This document shows positions 1-8,224 of a stretch of DNA of 15,376 bases, one piece after another. Both the position numbers and the translations under genes were made by a program. Every line of letters begins with the position of its first letter. The first letter of the stretch is position 1. Below the pieces are notes generated by a model that did not search any database, was not told where the DNA came from, and was given only the letters and a program-made list of their open reading frames with translations. Origin of the DNA: Lysobacterales bacterium (lineage in GTDB: Bacteria > Pseudomonadota > Gammaproteobacteria > Xanthomonadales > SZUA-36). The DNA lies in assembly GCA_021648045.1 (NCBI GenBank), contig JAKITM010000051.1, forward strand, positions 1 through 15,376, in the 5' to 3' direction.

Positions 1-2
1 AA

Positions 3-101
3 CTTGAAAGAAAGGTCCTCGGTATCATGAGAAAACTACAAGCCCTTCCGGCTCGGGTTAAGAGCTACTTTTTACATCCAGCAATTCAGTACGCTGCATA
101 G
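3..101 (+). CDS. Possible 3' end of a gene entering from the left edge
   Basis: A plus-strand frame is open from the window edge to a TAG at 99-101 and gives 32 residues ending in HPAIQYAA. Its stop lies 17 bases from the stop of the minus-strand gene at 119, a normal convergent arrangement. The base composition is less A+T-rich than the neighbouring gene. The fragment is too short to assign to a family, and chance cannot be excluded. If it is not the tail of a longer gene, an internal ATG at 27 would give only a 24-residue peptide. Confidence 0.3.
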   Translation, partial: LERKVLGIMRKLQALPARVKSYFLHPAIQYAA

Positions 102-118
102 GGTATTTGGACGCTAGG

Positions 119-1849
119 TTAATAGTGATTAAAAATACTTTTTGCAGGTTTGAATTTTTTTTGACCTATCCAACGGATTAATAATTTGCTGGTATGATCG
201 GCTAGCTGAAATCCGAAACGCTTAGTATTGTCACTATTTTTCACCAAGCTCAAAGAAACGGTTAAAAAAACATCGACGCCTTGTTGGTTTTTCATGGCAT
301 ATTCAAAAGTGTCTTTTAAAACTTTCTGATCTCGATTTTCGTTAGAATTATAGCGTTTATTGGCATTGCGTAATTTAGCATATTTTATCGGGAACTGCAT
401 TTCGCCACTTGATAACTGCATAGAAAACAACTTAAATTGGTCAAGTTTTTCAATATTAAATTCTAGGGTGATGGGCATATTTTTGCTGGCAAACTGCTGG
501 AATGCATCAACGATTTCTTGCTCATCAAAAAACACGGTAAACAAAACCCCATAAATATCTGGCCAAGAAAAAAGTTGGTTATTGAATAAATAAAGGTCAT
601 CACGATCATTTGGTTCGGACAATGCATGATAAAAAGAAATTTCTTTGGGTATCGCACGTTGAGTCAGTGCTACGGGGTTTAGCAAAGCATGCTGCTCAAA
701 TATTTCATCTTGACCATTAAAATAACGGATTTGTCTTAACTCTGATTTTTCCGGGTAAAAGCCGCTAAAACTTGGCTGCCAATCAAAAGTCTGCTGGTAA
801 ATTAATGTTTTGGCTGCTTGGTTTTTTAAAGGCTGTTCAGGAGCGGGTTCTTTTTTGGTTAACAAATACAAGCCTTGTTGGTTCTCTTTGACCTTATTAA
901 AAGCACGAGTTGACTGCTTAAAAAATAAGCCATCAAATCGATATTGATAGGCTTCTGGTAAAGTATAAAAGTGCAGGCCGCTTGAGTAGTTTCCCCGCAG
1001 ATTTCGATAGCCTACCGACTTAAAATTAAGCAACTCTTTTTGATGGGTTATTTGATAATGGCCAAGACCATAATCACCTTGCCACATATTATTATTAATA
1101 TCGAGGCTGAAAAATGATTTTCTTTGGCGGCCCTTTTTAATAAACTTTTCTATTTTAAATAGGCTGTTAGGATTGTTAACATTATATTGCTTGAGGGTTA
1201 CTTCTTCTAATGAAATTATTTGATCCGCTTTGGGTTTAGTAAAACCTTTTAAGATTACTCCTTTATTCAGCCCACTTAAATCATTACTAAAAGAATTGAA
1301 TCTTTTTTTAGACTCGATAACAAGCCAACTCTGACCGATTTTTAAATAACAACGAACCATTGATAAATCAGAATATTTTTCAAACTTAACCACATCCGCT
1401 TTATTTAATAAATGTTCAAACTCTTTATTAGATAACTGTTGATCATCAATAATCTGCGAATATAAATGTTTTGATTTATTGCCGGTTAATGGCCAATCAA
1501 TGTAGTAGTCTTTACCCAAAAAATAGCCCGAAACATGCAGCGTATCAGACGATACAAAGGTATCAATCACTTGCCCTTTTTTATCCATTTTCCAAAAATC
1601 ATATTGATCTGAATACATGACTTCAGTTTTAATTAAAAATTGATCGTTAGCGGCAATAAAAAAAATATTTTCGAAAAATCCGGGTGAATTAAAAGCACTC
1701 CCACCAAGAGCTTTATGGATTTGATAGCTGTTTGATTCAACAATGTTTTCAGAAAGAGTTGGATAAACTTCACTGACCGCAGGGTTACTAATCATTCCTA
1801 GCGGTAGTATGGCACTAATGAGTTTTAATTTATTTTTGATCAAAATCAT
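119..1849 (-). CDS. Unrecognised probable secreted or periplasmic protein, about 576 aa
   Basis: I do not recognise this protein. The frame is open from a TTG at 1903, but I prefer the ATG at 1849. Translation from there begins MILIKNKLKLISAILPLGMI, a lysine-rich N-terminus followed by a hydrophobic stretch, as in a Sec signal peptide. The longer start would put 18 residues ahead of it and overlap the upstream gene by 20 bases. Neither start has a well-spaced ribosome binding site; GGAG sits only one base before the ATG. The mature part is soluble-looking, rich in aromatic and charged residues, with no further membrane segment, no cysteine motif and no visible repeats. It follows the dioxygenase-like gene after 34 bases on the same strand, so the two are probably co-transcribed. 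The coding sequence is strikingly A+T-rich. An export or surface role is inference only. Confidence 0.75.
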   Translation of the reverse strand: MILIKNKLKLISAILPLGMISNPAVSEVYPTLSENIVESNSYQIHKALGGSAFNSPGFFENIFFIAANDQFLIKTEVMYSDQYDFWKMDKKGQVIDTFVSSDTLHVSGYFLGKDYYIDWPLTGNKSKHLYSQIIDDQQLSNKEFEHLLNKADVVKFEKYSDLSMVRCYLKIGQSWLVIESKKRFNSFSNDLSGLNKGVILKGFTKPKADQIISLEEVTLKQYNVNNPNSLFKIEKFIKKGRQRKSFFSLDINNNMWQGDYGLGHYQITHQKELLNFKSVGYRNLRGNYSSGLHFYTLPEAYQYRFDGLFFKQSTRAFNKVKENQQGLYLLTKKEPAPEQPLKNQAAKTLIYQQTFDWQPSFSGFYPEKSELRQIRYFNGQDEIFEQHALLNPVALTQRAIPKEISFYHALSEPNDRDDLYLFNNQLFSWPDIYGVLFTVFFDEQEIVDAFQQFASKNMPITLEFNIEKLDQFKLFSMQLSSGEMQFPIKYAKLRNANKRYNSNENRDQKVLKDTFEYAMKNQQGVDVFLTVSLSLVKNSDNTKRFGFQLADHTSKLLIRWIGQKKFKPAKSIFNHY

Positions 1850-1883
1850 ACTCCAGTACTTATAGACGGCCAGAAAGTTTACT

Positions 1884-2780
1884 TTAAGATTTAAATAGCG
1901 CAATTATTTTCTTTACTAAATTTTTTAACCCTGCTTTTTTTGCGGTTAATTCAGTAATATACCCATATAACCTTTCTAAATGTTGGTCTCTGCGTGCTAA
2001 CAAGGTCTTTATTTCTTGATAGTCTTCCGCAGATAGGGTTGTCCCTTGTTGTATTCTTTCTGGTAAATGCCTTTCAACATAAATGGTTGAGTGCGGCTTA
2101 ACTTTTTTATCTCTTCGATTGGTATAGTAATATAGCGCAAAGGATTTTCTTGACAGGCCCTTCTTGTTTTCGGGTAAATCTATACGCGGAAACCCGTGCC
2201 AGGATATATTGTTGGTTTCAAAAATTACCGCACGATTAAATATGGGTTCAATACTAATGATTTCGTCTTGTGAAGGCTCTAATCTAGGGTTTTTATGTAA
2301 TTCAATATTGCCACCCCATTGTTTTTTCCACTCTTTGTTAAGGTATACAATTAAATTCAGTCTGCGATGCCGCCCAGATATGGGATGATGGGTGAAATCA
2401 ACATGCGGATCTAAATATTGCCCATTTAGATTATTATGTGTGCCACCACCAAAATAGTGGGGGTCGTGTTTCAGGTTTTTGATGCCAGTATATATACCAA
2501 TTAAGTCAATGAACTCCTGGCTTTTCACAACATCATTTAATTTCTTATAAGCATTTCCCAAATCGGATATATGCTCATGAACAGTTTTACTGCCCACTTC
2601 ACCATTTTCATTTATAGCTAACTTCTCATCAACAGCAGGAAATTCATCTAATAGATTTTGGCAAAACTCTTTAGTGAAAAAGTCTTCAATAACAACATGC
2701 TTAAAAGGAAGGTTCTGTTGGAATACTTTGCCGATGGAATGGCTGTTGCCGAGATTGTTTTTATTGAGTATGTTATTCAT
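1884..2780 (-). CDS. 2-oxoglutarate/Fe(II)-dependent dioxygenase-like protein
   Basis: This 298-residue cytoplasmic protein resembles the prolyl-4-hydroxylase-like 2OG-Fe(II) oxygenase superfamily (2OG-FeII_Oxy_3 type). The iron triad is visible as H126 and D128 in the segment YLDPHVDFTHH, with a distal H195 in ISWHGFP. R211 in LSRKSFALYYY is well placed to bind 2-oxoglutarate. Between them LNLIVYLN and WGGNIELH match the core beta strands of the fold. After the catalytic domain, residues 240-298 form a charged helical tail (RDQHLERLYGYI) of a kind also seen on enzymes of surface-glycan loci. The substrate cannot be read from the sequence; a protein side chain, a sugar or a small molecule are all possible. 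The gene starts at ATG 2780 without an obvious Shine-Dalgarno sequence and directly follows a 10-base palindrome. It precedes the secreted protein gene at 119-1849. Confidence 0.85.
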   Translation of the reverse strand: MNNILNKNNLGNSHSIGKVFQQNLPFKHVVIEDFFTKEFCQNLLDEFPAVDEKLAINENGEVGSKTVHEHISDLGNAYKKLNDVVKSQEFIDLIGIYTGIKNLKHDPHYFGGGTHNNLNGQYLDPHVDFTHHPISGRHRRLNLIVYLNKEWKKQWGGNIELHKNPRLEPSQDEIISIEPIFNRAVIFETNNISWHGFPRIDLPENKKGLSRKSFALYYYTNRRDKKVKPHSTIYVERHLPERIQQGTTLSAEDYQEIKTLLARRDQHLERLYGYITELTAKKAGLKNLVKKIIALFKS

Positions 2781-3070
2781 TTCATATGAACTATAGTCAA
2801 ATCAGATATATGACTGTTTAAGCCGTCTCTTGTCATTGGTGCCAGTTTATCACTGAGGCAGTACATTGCATATTAAAATTGTGTGACTGTTAGTAGTACA
2901 TAATATGTCCGGCTTCACAGCCAACGAGAAAACAGGCGATGAAACCGACAGAATGCTTAGAGAACTCGTAATACACCTGTTCCAGCCTCTAAGCACTTGA
3001 GTAGCTGAGTGGCAGGCTGTTATCATCAGTGCTGTAATCAATCATATAATGACAAAGGAGTAATACTGAA

Positions 3071-3265
3071 ATGCCTACTTATGAATGTAAAAAATGCGGA
3101 ATGAGCGTCAATGCCACCTGTGGTAAGTGTGCTGCACCTCTGGATAATGACAAGTTGAGCCTGGATAACGGTACTGAAGTGCAGATTTCAAAATGCCCGA
3201 ATGGTCACGGTAAAATCAAATCTCCCATGTGTTGTGGTGATGATATGAGTTGTTCAATCGGCTGA
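3071..3265 (+). CDS. Small zinc-ribbon protein, 64 aa
   Basis: This short cytoplasmic protein is rich in paired cysteines: C6/C9 (CKKC), C17/C20 (CGKC), C42 with H46 (CPNGH), then C54/C55 (MCCGDDMSC) and C61. The spacing suggests one or two zinc-ribbon sites. The PMCCGDDM segment also recalls the CCG-x-x-M end of desulfoferrodoxin-like N-terminal domains, so iron rather than zinc is possible. I recall similar conserved small proteins in marine gammaproteobacteria but know of no assigned function. The start is well supported by AAAGGAG at 3054-3060, ten bases ahead of the ATG. The amidase gene follows on the same strand after 88 bases, so they may or may not share a transcript. Confidence 0.85.
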   Translation: MPTYECKKCGMSVNATCGKCAAPLDNDKLSLDNGTEVQISKCPNGHGKIKSPMCCGDDMSCSIG

Positions 3266-3353
3266 TTGTTCACCCAATTCCCGAAAGTAGTAACGGAGAG
3301 TGCACTTTATTGCTGTTTTCTAAAACCACTGAAAGTTTAAAAGGTCCTGTGCT

Positions 3354-4886
3354 ATGTGGAAAAAGATGTCTGTGTTGGTTTTGTTGCTGGGGCTTGCCCC
3401 ATGCTTATTAGTTGCTGAAAGCTATTCGCCCTTGAATAAATCGGTTGCTGAACTTAAGACTGATATGGGTTCTGGAAAAACCAATTCAGTTGAAATTACT
3501 AGCTTTTATCTGGCACGAATTGAAAAACTAAATCCTATTTACCACGCAGTCATTAACACTAATCCGGATGCGGAAAAAATTGCCGTCCAGCTTGACAGGG
3601 AAAGAGCAGGCGGCAAGGTACGCGGACACTTGCACGGTATTCCGGTATTGCTTAAAGATAACATCAACACTCGCGACCCTATCCCGACTACTGCTGGCTC
3701 ACTGGCACTGAAACAAAACTATGCGTTGGAAGATGCCTTGCTGGTCAAAAAATTGCGTGCTGCTGGTGCTGTTATTTTGGGTAAAGCTAATCTATCTGAA
3801 TGGGCGAATATGCGCTCTACCCAATCAATTTCTGGTTGGTCGGCGATGGGTGGTTTTACCCGCAACGCCTGGGATGTGAATAAAAATCCCTGTGGTTCTT
3901 CCTCAGGTTCAGCGGTAGCAGCGGCGCTTAATTTGGCACCGTTAACGGTGGGTTCTGAAACGGATGGCTCGATACTTTGTCCCGCCAGTATGAACGGCGT
4001 GGTGGGTTTTAAACCGAGTGCTGGAATGGTTTCGCAGACAGGTATAGTACCAATATCACATTCTCAGGATACCGCCGGACCGATTACCCGTTCGGTTGCT
4101 GATGCCGTGTATTTACTTCAAGGAATGTTAGCAGATGATTCAGGTGTTAGCGCTGCCGAGCTAGGTTCAGCCCTTGAGTCTACCAGTCTTAAAGGCATTA
4201 CTATTGGTGTTGCTCGCTTTTATAGCGGTCATGATGCGGCTGTCGATAAAGTTTTTGAAAACGCTTTGATAGCCCTCAAACAAGCTGGTGCCGAGCTCGT
4301 GGATGTGAATGACAATATGCGGATTGAGGAGCTTGGGGGGCTTGAGGGGCTTGAGATAGCGCGCTTGTTAGCAGATATGAAAACGGATATGCGGGCATAC
4401 CTCAAGAGCGCGCCAGCAGCGGTAAAGGTGCGCAGTATGGAAGGTTTGGTGGCTTTTAATAAAGCCAATAAAGATACAGAAATGCCCCACTTTGCTCAGG
4501 AGTTTTTCGAATACGCGCTAAAATCTCCAGCACTAGATAGTAAGGAGTACCAGCAGATGAATGCTTCCATCAAGCAGCACTTAGCCGAGCGCGGTATCGC
4601 TGCAATTCTCAAAAATAATACGGTTGACCTGTTAGTAGCGCCAAGCTATGGCGTTGCCGGTTTGCTTAAAAATGAAAGAAAATCAGCCACTCAACAACCC
4701 GGCAGTACCCAGCTATCGGCAATGGCCAATTTACCTACTATTACAGTTCCTATGGGCCTGATTGACGGCTTGCCTCTGGGCATGTCGTTTATGGCAGGTA
4801 TGCACTCAGAGCCACTGTTAATTCGTGCTGCCGCAGGTTTTGAAAGCGCTCGTGGTGCATTTGCTCAACCAGAAATCAAGAACTAG
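3354..4886 (+). CDS. Secreted amidase-signature hydrolase, peptide-amidase-like
   Basis: The 510-residue product begins with a signal peptide (MWKKMSVLVLLLGLAPCLLVA), so it probably acts in the periplasm or outside the cell. It carries the full amidase-signature catalytic set: K101 in LLKDNI, the cis-serine S182 in the CGSSSGS segment, and the nucleophile S206 in SETDGSILCPA. The motif GWSAMGGFTRNAW ahead of the signature and the overall length fit the peptide amidase Pam of Stenotrophomonas, which removes C-terminal amide groups from peptides. The spacing from cis-Ser to Ser (24 residues) also matches my memory of Pam. Substrate is inference; other secreted members of the family hydrolyse different amides. 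An AAAGG lies about 10 bases before the ATG. Codons 325-331 contain a small in-frame duplication (GLEGLE). It is followed 41 bases later by the YbiI-like gene. Confidence 0.93.
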   Translation: MWKKMSVLVLLLGLAPCLLVAESYSPLNKSVAELKTDMGSGKTNSVEITSFYLARIEKLNPIYHAVINTNPDAEKIAVQLDRERAGGKVRGHLHGIPVLLKDNINTRDPIPTTAGSLALKQNYALEDALLVKKLRAAGAVILGKANLSEWANMRSTQSISGWSAMGGFTRNAWDVNKNPCGSSSGSAVAAALNLAPLTVGSETDGSILCPASMNGVVGFKPSAGMVSQTGIVPISHSQDTAGPITRSVADAVYLLQGMLADDSGVSAAELGSALESTSLKGITIGVARFYSGHDAAVDKVFENALIALKQAGAELVDVNDNMRIEELGGLEGLEIARLLADMKTDMRAYLKSAPAAVKVRSMEGLVAFNKANKDTEMPHFAQEFFEYALKSPALDSKEYQQMNASIKQHLAERGIAAILKNNTVDLLVAPSYGVAGLLKNERKSATQQPGSTQLSAMANLPTITVPMGLIDGLPLGMSFMAGMHSEPLLIRAAAGFESARGAFAQPEIKN

Positions 4887-4927
4887 TTTGTAAGTTTTCG
4901 AAAGAGGCGGCTAATCAGGAGAAATAT

Positions 4928-5194
4928 ATGGCAGGCGGGTTTGCAAAAGACGGGGCAGTGCAAGATCAGATTGACGCAACTATAGAGGATGCAATTAAGC
5001 GCGCGCGTTGCCAGTTGCCCCAAGGTGAGAGTTTAACTAACTGCGAGGAATGTGATACCGTTATTCCCACAGCTCGGCGTGAGGCGATTGCCGGGGTTCG
5101 GCTATGTATTAACTGCCAAGCAACGGTAGATAAAAAACAAATAGCCAGTAGCGGGTATAACCGCCGGGGCAGCAAGGATAGCCAGTTGCGTTGA
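4928..5194 (+). CDS. ybiI: DksA/TraR-family C4 zinc-finger protein, YbiI-like
   Basis: The 88-residue protein matches Escherichia coli YbiI in length and, as I recall that sequence, along nearly all of it: an N-terminal VQDQIDATIEDAI helix, the central PQGESL and IPTARREAI segments, and the C-terminus GYNRRGSKDSQLR. The zinc finger is C39-x2-C42 and C60-x2-C63, the DksA/TraR C4 arrangement. YbiI-type proteins lack the long coiled coil by which DksA enters the RNA polymerase secondary channel, and their role is not settled. A good Shine-Dalgarno sequence (CAGGAG) precedes the ATG. The gene sits 41 bases after the amidase and 63 before the GFA-family gene, all on one strand. Confidence 0.95.
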   Translation: MAGGFAKDGAVQDQIDATIEDAIKRARCQLPQGESLTNCEECDTVIPTARREAIAGVRLCINCQATVDKKQIASSGYNRRGSKDSQLR

Positions 5195-5257
5195 TGCAGG
5201 TTAGAATTGAAACGAACCTCTAGGTATACCCGATTTACTTTAAAGAACGGAGTTTAA

Positions 5258-5674
5258 ATGTCTAATAAATGTGTTCGTGGTAGCTGCTTTTGCAAGAAAG
5301 TCAGTTATGAAATAAGCGCTAATATGGGTGTTTTTCAATATTGTCATTGTTCCCGCTGCCAGAAAGTTACTGGCAGCGCCCATGCGGCTAATATTTTTGT
5401 AGCGCCTGCTGATTTTGAATGGCAGCAGGGCGAGGAATATGTTGCCCGTTATGATCCGCCTGAGACAAAGTATTTCGCCACTTCGTTCTGCAAGCAGTGT
5501 GGCTCATCGTTGCCCTGGTTATCCAAAAGCGGCAAGGTGGTCATCATACCCGCAGGTTCGCTCGATGAAGACCCCGGAATTCGTCCCAGCCAGAATATTT
5601 ATTGTGATTCAAGATCTTCATGGTATAAAGCCGCCAGTGACTTGCCGGAAAATAAACAAGGGCCAGCGCGATAA
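5258..5674 (+). CDS. GFA-family (CENP-V/GFA domain) zinc protein
   Basis: The 138-residue protein has the cysteine pattern of the glutathione-dependent formaldehyde-activating enzyme fold: C10-x-C12 (SCFC), then C29, C31 and C34 (YCHCSRC), and C78-x2-C81 (FCKQCG). These are expected to bind structural and catalytic zinc. The downstream IIPAGSLDEDPGIRP stretch is also typical. True Gfa enzymes were proposed to promote S-hydroxymethylglutathione formation, but most members of this large family are uncharacterised, so the name should not be read as an activity. GGAG at 5249-5252 supports the start. A strong hairpin lies 114 bases after the stop. A damaged relative of this gene is present at 9598-9777. 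Confidence 0.93.
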   Translation: MSNKCVRGSCFCKKVSYEISANMGVFQYCHCSRCQKVTGSAHAANIFVAPADFEWQQGEEYVARYDPPETKYFATSFCKQCGSSLPWLSKSGKVVIIPAGSLDEDPGIRPSQNIYCDSRSSWYKAASDLPENKQGPAR

Positions 5675-5787
5675 ATCCTCGTAATATTAGAAATAAGGAT
5701 TGGGCTTCAGAAAAATATAACGCAGCGAAACGCACAAAGAAAACCACAACTCATATGGTTTTTTGGTCGTTCATTTGACAGAATCAA

Positions 5788-5812
5788 CCCCCGCAGAGTG
5801 TTACTGCGGGGG
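5788..5812. terminator. G+C-rich hairpin between convergent genes, probable terminator
   Basis: A perfect 9-bp stem, CCCCCGCAG paired with CTGCGGGGG, encloses a 7-base loop. It lies between the GFA-family gene and the convergent TonB receptor gene, 15 bases from the stop of the latter. There is no clear T-run on either side, so it is a weak match to the classical intrinsic terminator. Position and stem strength suggest it ends the receptor transcript and perhaps that of the opposite cluster. Confidence 0.6.
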
Positions 5813-5827
5813 CTATTCAACTTTAGG

Positions 5828-8098
5828 TTAGCGGAAGCTGTAAGTTACTTCTACACCTGTTACACGGCCTTTTGACAAAGTTGAGAATGATCCGCCGGTC
5901 GGTACTGGGCCCAACATGCTGGGCAATTGTGTATCACCACCATGACTAACACTGTTCAACAGATTGCGTCCGTAAAGCGAGAACATCCAGCTGCTGTCTG
6001 CTGTGCTGAAGTCCAGCCCTGCGTTCAGAATATTCTGTGCCAACAGGAAGCCTAGGTTATTATCAGTATAGAAAGACTTGTCTCGGAAGGCGTAACTCAA
6101 GCGGCTGGATAAGGCACTGCCATTACTAAAGTCAAAAATATGATTTACACCTACGCTGTAGGTCCACTGTGCGGCGCGCGGTAGAGACAGACCCTTATCA
6201 ATATCGTCAATCACCCCGTCGTCATTCAGGTCAAATCGCACTCGCGTATAAGATGGGTCTATATAACCCAGGGAGGCTAGCAACACTAGGTTGTCGGTCA
6301 CTGCATAGGTTGTATCCACCTCAAACCCTAAAATTGTAGCGTCGGCCGTGTTTCTTATTACCTGAACTACGCCAGAAATCGGGTCGGTAAAATTAACTTC
6401 CCGTTGCATATCATCAATTTGGTTATAAAAAACCGCTGCATTAAGTTGACCTCGCCCACCCAGTCCGGTCTTATACCCGAATTCGATATTATCAACGGTC
6501 TCCTGGTCAAATGGACCCGGACCCAGATTAACAGTATCAATTGCCGTGTTGCGTAAGTTATAACCACCTGAACGATGCGCCCGAGTGAAGTGACCATAAG
6601 CCAAGCTGTCATCGGAGATAATATAGGTGGCGCCCAACTTGCCAGACCATGCCCCCCAACTGTTATCATCAACAAAATCAAAGGCACAGGTACCAAAGGT
6701 GACATTACATGGGCTGTTAATATTACGAATCAAGGATGCAATATTGGCACTCTTATCTTCATCGGTATAACGAATACCCGTATTTATGATCCAGCTATCA
6801 GTCAGTTGGTAGTCGACGGAGGCAAACCATGCCAAGGAGTCGACGGTATAATCGCCACCACCATCCTGAGTAAGTGCCGGTGCTACGCCACCAGTTGCAA
6901 TTCCTAGCAGGTTACGCCGTTCGTGGTAGTTTATTTCGTTGGTAAACCAGAAAACACCGGTGGTAACGGTCGCATTGCCAAAGTTTCCGTTATAGCGTAG
7001 TTCATTACTGAATTGTTCCTGGTAATTCCAGAGTTCAGCATGGAACAACCATACCGGTTGGGCATCAATATCACTAGCACCTACTGCGGAAAAATCTTTC
7101 CAGCCGAAGATATTAGTAATAGTACCATCACCAAAAGCCACATCCCAATTGATTTGGAAAGTGACTAAGTCATTGTCAATATCTGAGAAGCCTTCTTCAT
7201 CGATAGCAAATTCGAAACTGTCACGCTTGAAGTTAGCAAAAAACCCGGGGACTCCATTACCGTTAGTATGTGTTTGCGAAGCTGGGCCTTGGCCCTCAGA
7301 CTTCATACGCTCCCAGCGCAGTATTATATTGATATCATCATTAATATCCCAAGAAATCATCGGCCGAAAAATGGTAGTTTTAACTTTACCAAAATTCTCA
7401 TTATTTGCCAGGTTAACAAACCAGCCATCATCATCGTTTTGGTAGGCACTAACTCGAAAGGCCAGCGAATCGCTTAGCGGCCCGGACATGCTGGCCATAT
7501 AGTATTTATTCAACCCACCTTTGCCACTAGGGTTGCCATCTACCGCAATTCTAGCTGAAGCTTCAAATTCGTTAGTGGGGCCCTTGCTGTTAACCAATAC
7601 TGCACCACCGGTCACATTCCGACCAAATAAAGTCCCTTGCGGGCCACGTAGTACCTCAACACTTTGGATGTCGAACATATCCAGAATAATACCGGTGTTC
7701 TGCCCCATATATACGCCATCAATAAAAACACCAACGGTAGGATCGATTGAGGGAATAGAGCTATTGATACCAAGCCCGCGAATAGAAAAGTTAGCCGTTG
7801 ACCGAATTGTGCCAATATCATCCATAGCGACATTAGGCATTGCCACTGAAAGATCCTTTAAGTCACGGATTTTCAATGCTTCAAGTTGCAAGGAACCATA
7901 CGCTGTGACTGCCAGTGGTACCTCATTAGCAGACTCCTCACGCTTACGCGCTGTGACGATAACCTCTTCGAGCATGACTGATTTAGAATGGTCATCAGCG
8001 GCCTGGTCTTGATCCTGAGCTAAAACTATTGAGGATGCGCCAAGTGTTAGTGCACTGGTAATGGCTATGTGTAAAGCTGTCATCTTAATCTTCCGCAT
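5828..8098 (-). CDS. TonB-dependent outer-membrane receptor
   Basis: The 756-residue protein is a complete TonB-dependent receptor. Residues 1-27 form a signal peptide ending in IVLA. A TonB-box-like segment, LEEVIVTARKR, follows at 43-53. The plug domain (about 57-175) includes IRGLG, GVFIDGVYMG and the hallmark VEVLRGPQGTLFGRN. The remainder is the 22-strand barrel, ending in VEVTYSFR; the final residue is R rather than the usual aromatic, with F just before it. Such receptors import substrates such as iron chelates, vitamin B12 or carbohydrates using TonB-ExbBD energy. The plug style resembles the large, mostly uncharacterised group of marine and sphingomonad receptors, and the ligand cannot be called. 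AAGGTGGG lies ahead of the ATG. D623-x-N625-x-D627-G with D631 and D634 resembles a calcium loop. No transporter partner is adjacent. Confidence 0.95.
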   Translation of the reverse strand: MRKIKMTALHIAITSALTLGASSIVLAQDQDQAADDHSKSVMLEEVIVTARKREESANEVPLAVTAYGSLQLEALKIRDLKDLSVAMPNVAMDDIGTIRSTANFSIRGLGINSSIPSIDPTVGVFIDGVYMGQNTGIILDMFDIQSVEVLRGPQGTLFGRNVTGGAVLVNSKGPTNEFEASARIAVDGNPSGKGGLNKYYMASMSGPLSDSLAFRVSAYQNDDDGWFVNLANNENFGKVKTTIFRPMISWDINDDINIILRWERMKSEGQGPASQTHTNGNGVPGFFANFKRDSFEFAIDEEGFSDIDNDLVTFQINWDVAFGDGTITNIFGWKDFSAVGASDIDAQPVWLFHAELWNYQEQFSNELRYNGNFGNATVTTGVFWFTNEINYHERRNLLGIATGGVAPALTQDGGGDYTVDSLAWFASVDYQLTDSWIINTGIRYTDEDKSANIASLIRNINSPCNVTFGTCAFDFVDDNSWGAWSGKLGATYIISDDSLAYGHFTRAHRSGGYNLRNTAIDTVNLGPGPFDQETVDNIEFGYKTGLGGRGQLNAAVFYNQIDDMQREVNFTDPISGVVQVIRNTADATILGFEVDTTYAVTDNLVLLASLGYIDPSYTRVRFDLNDDGVIDDIDKGLSLPRAAQWTYSVGVNHIFDFSNGSALSSRLSYAFRDKSFYTDNNLGFLLAQNILNAGLDFSTADSSWMFSLYGRNLLNSVSHGGDTQLPSMLGPVPTGGSFSTLSKGRVTGVEVTYSFR

Positions 8099-8179
8099 AA
8101 ATTAACCCACCTTAACTGTTAAAATATTTTATTTAATTTCATTAAAAAAATAGTAAAGAAATTGTTAAAACCGCTTGTG

Positions 8180-8208
8180 ATTGTACTTGTATTTCTGCCA
8201 TAAGTAAA
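8180..8208 (-). promoter_or_regulatory. Candidate sigma-70 promoter of the TonB receptor gene
   Basis: Read on the minus strand, TTTACT (8203-8208) and TACAAT (8180-8185) are separated by exactly 17 bases, a good fit to sigma-70 spacing with five of six consensus bases in the -10 element. Transcription would begin near 8173 and leave a leader of about 75 A+T-rich bases. No Fur box or riboswitch-like fold was recognised in it. Confidence 0.4.
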
Positions 8209-8224
8209 TTCTAGGATTAGTTCT

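Noticed and set aside
2781..2815. A 10-base palindrome and an AGTCA/TGACT inverted pair ahead of the dioxygenase gene, considered as an operator.
   Set aside because: The arms are short and A+T-rich, and no promoter could be placed to show overlap; too weak to call.
2905..3000. A 31-codon plus-strand frame starting at ATG 2905.
   Set aside because: No ribosome binding site, no recognisable protein pattern, and length expected by chance in a 290-base gap.
3045..3050. A perfect TATAAT directly ahead of the small zinc-ribbon gene.
   Set aside because: It lies so close to the ribosome binding site that transcription would start within it, and there is no -35 at 16-18 bases.
7521..8012. A 163-codon plus-strand frame opposite the 5' part of the TonB receptor gene.
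   Set aside because: It is antisense to a complete, well-recognised receptor plug domain and its translation shows no family features.
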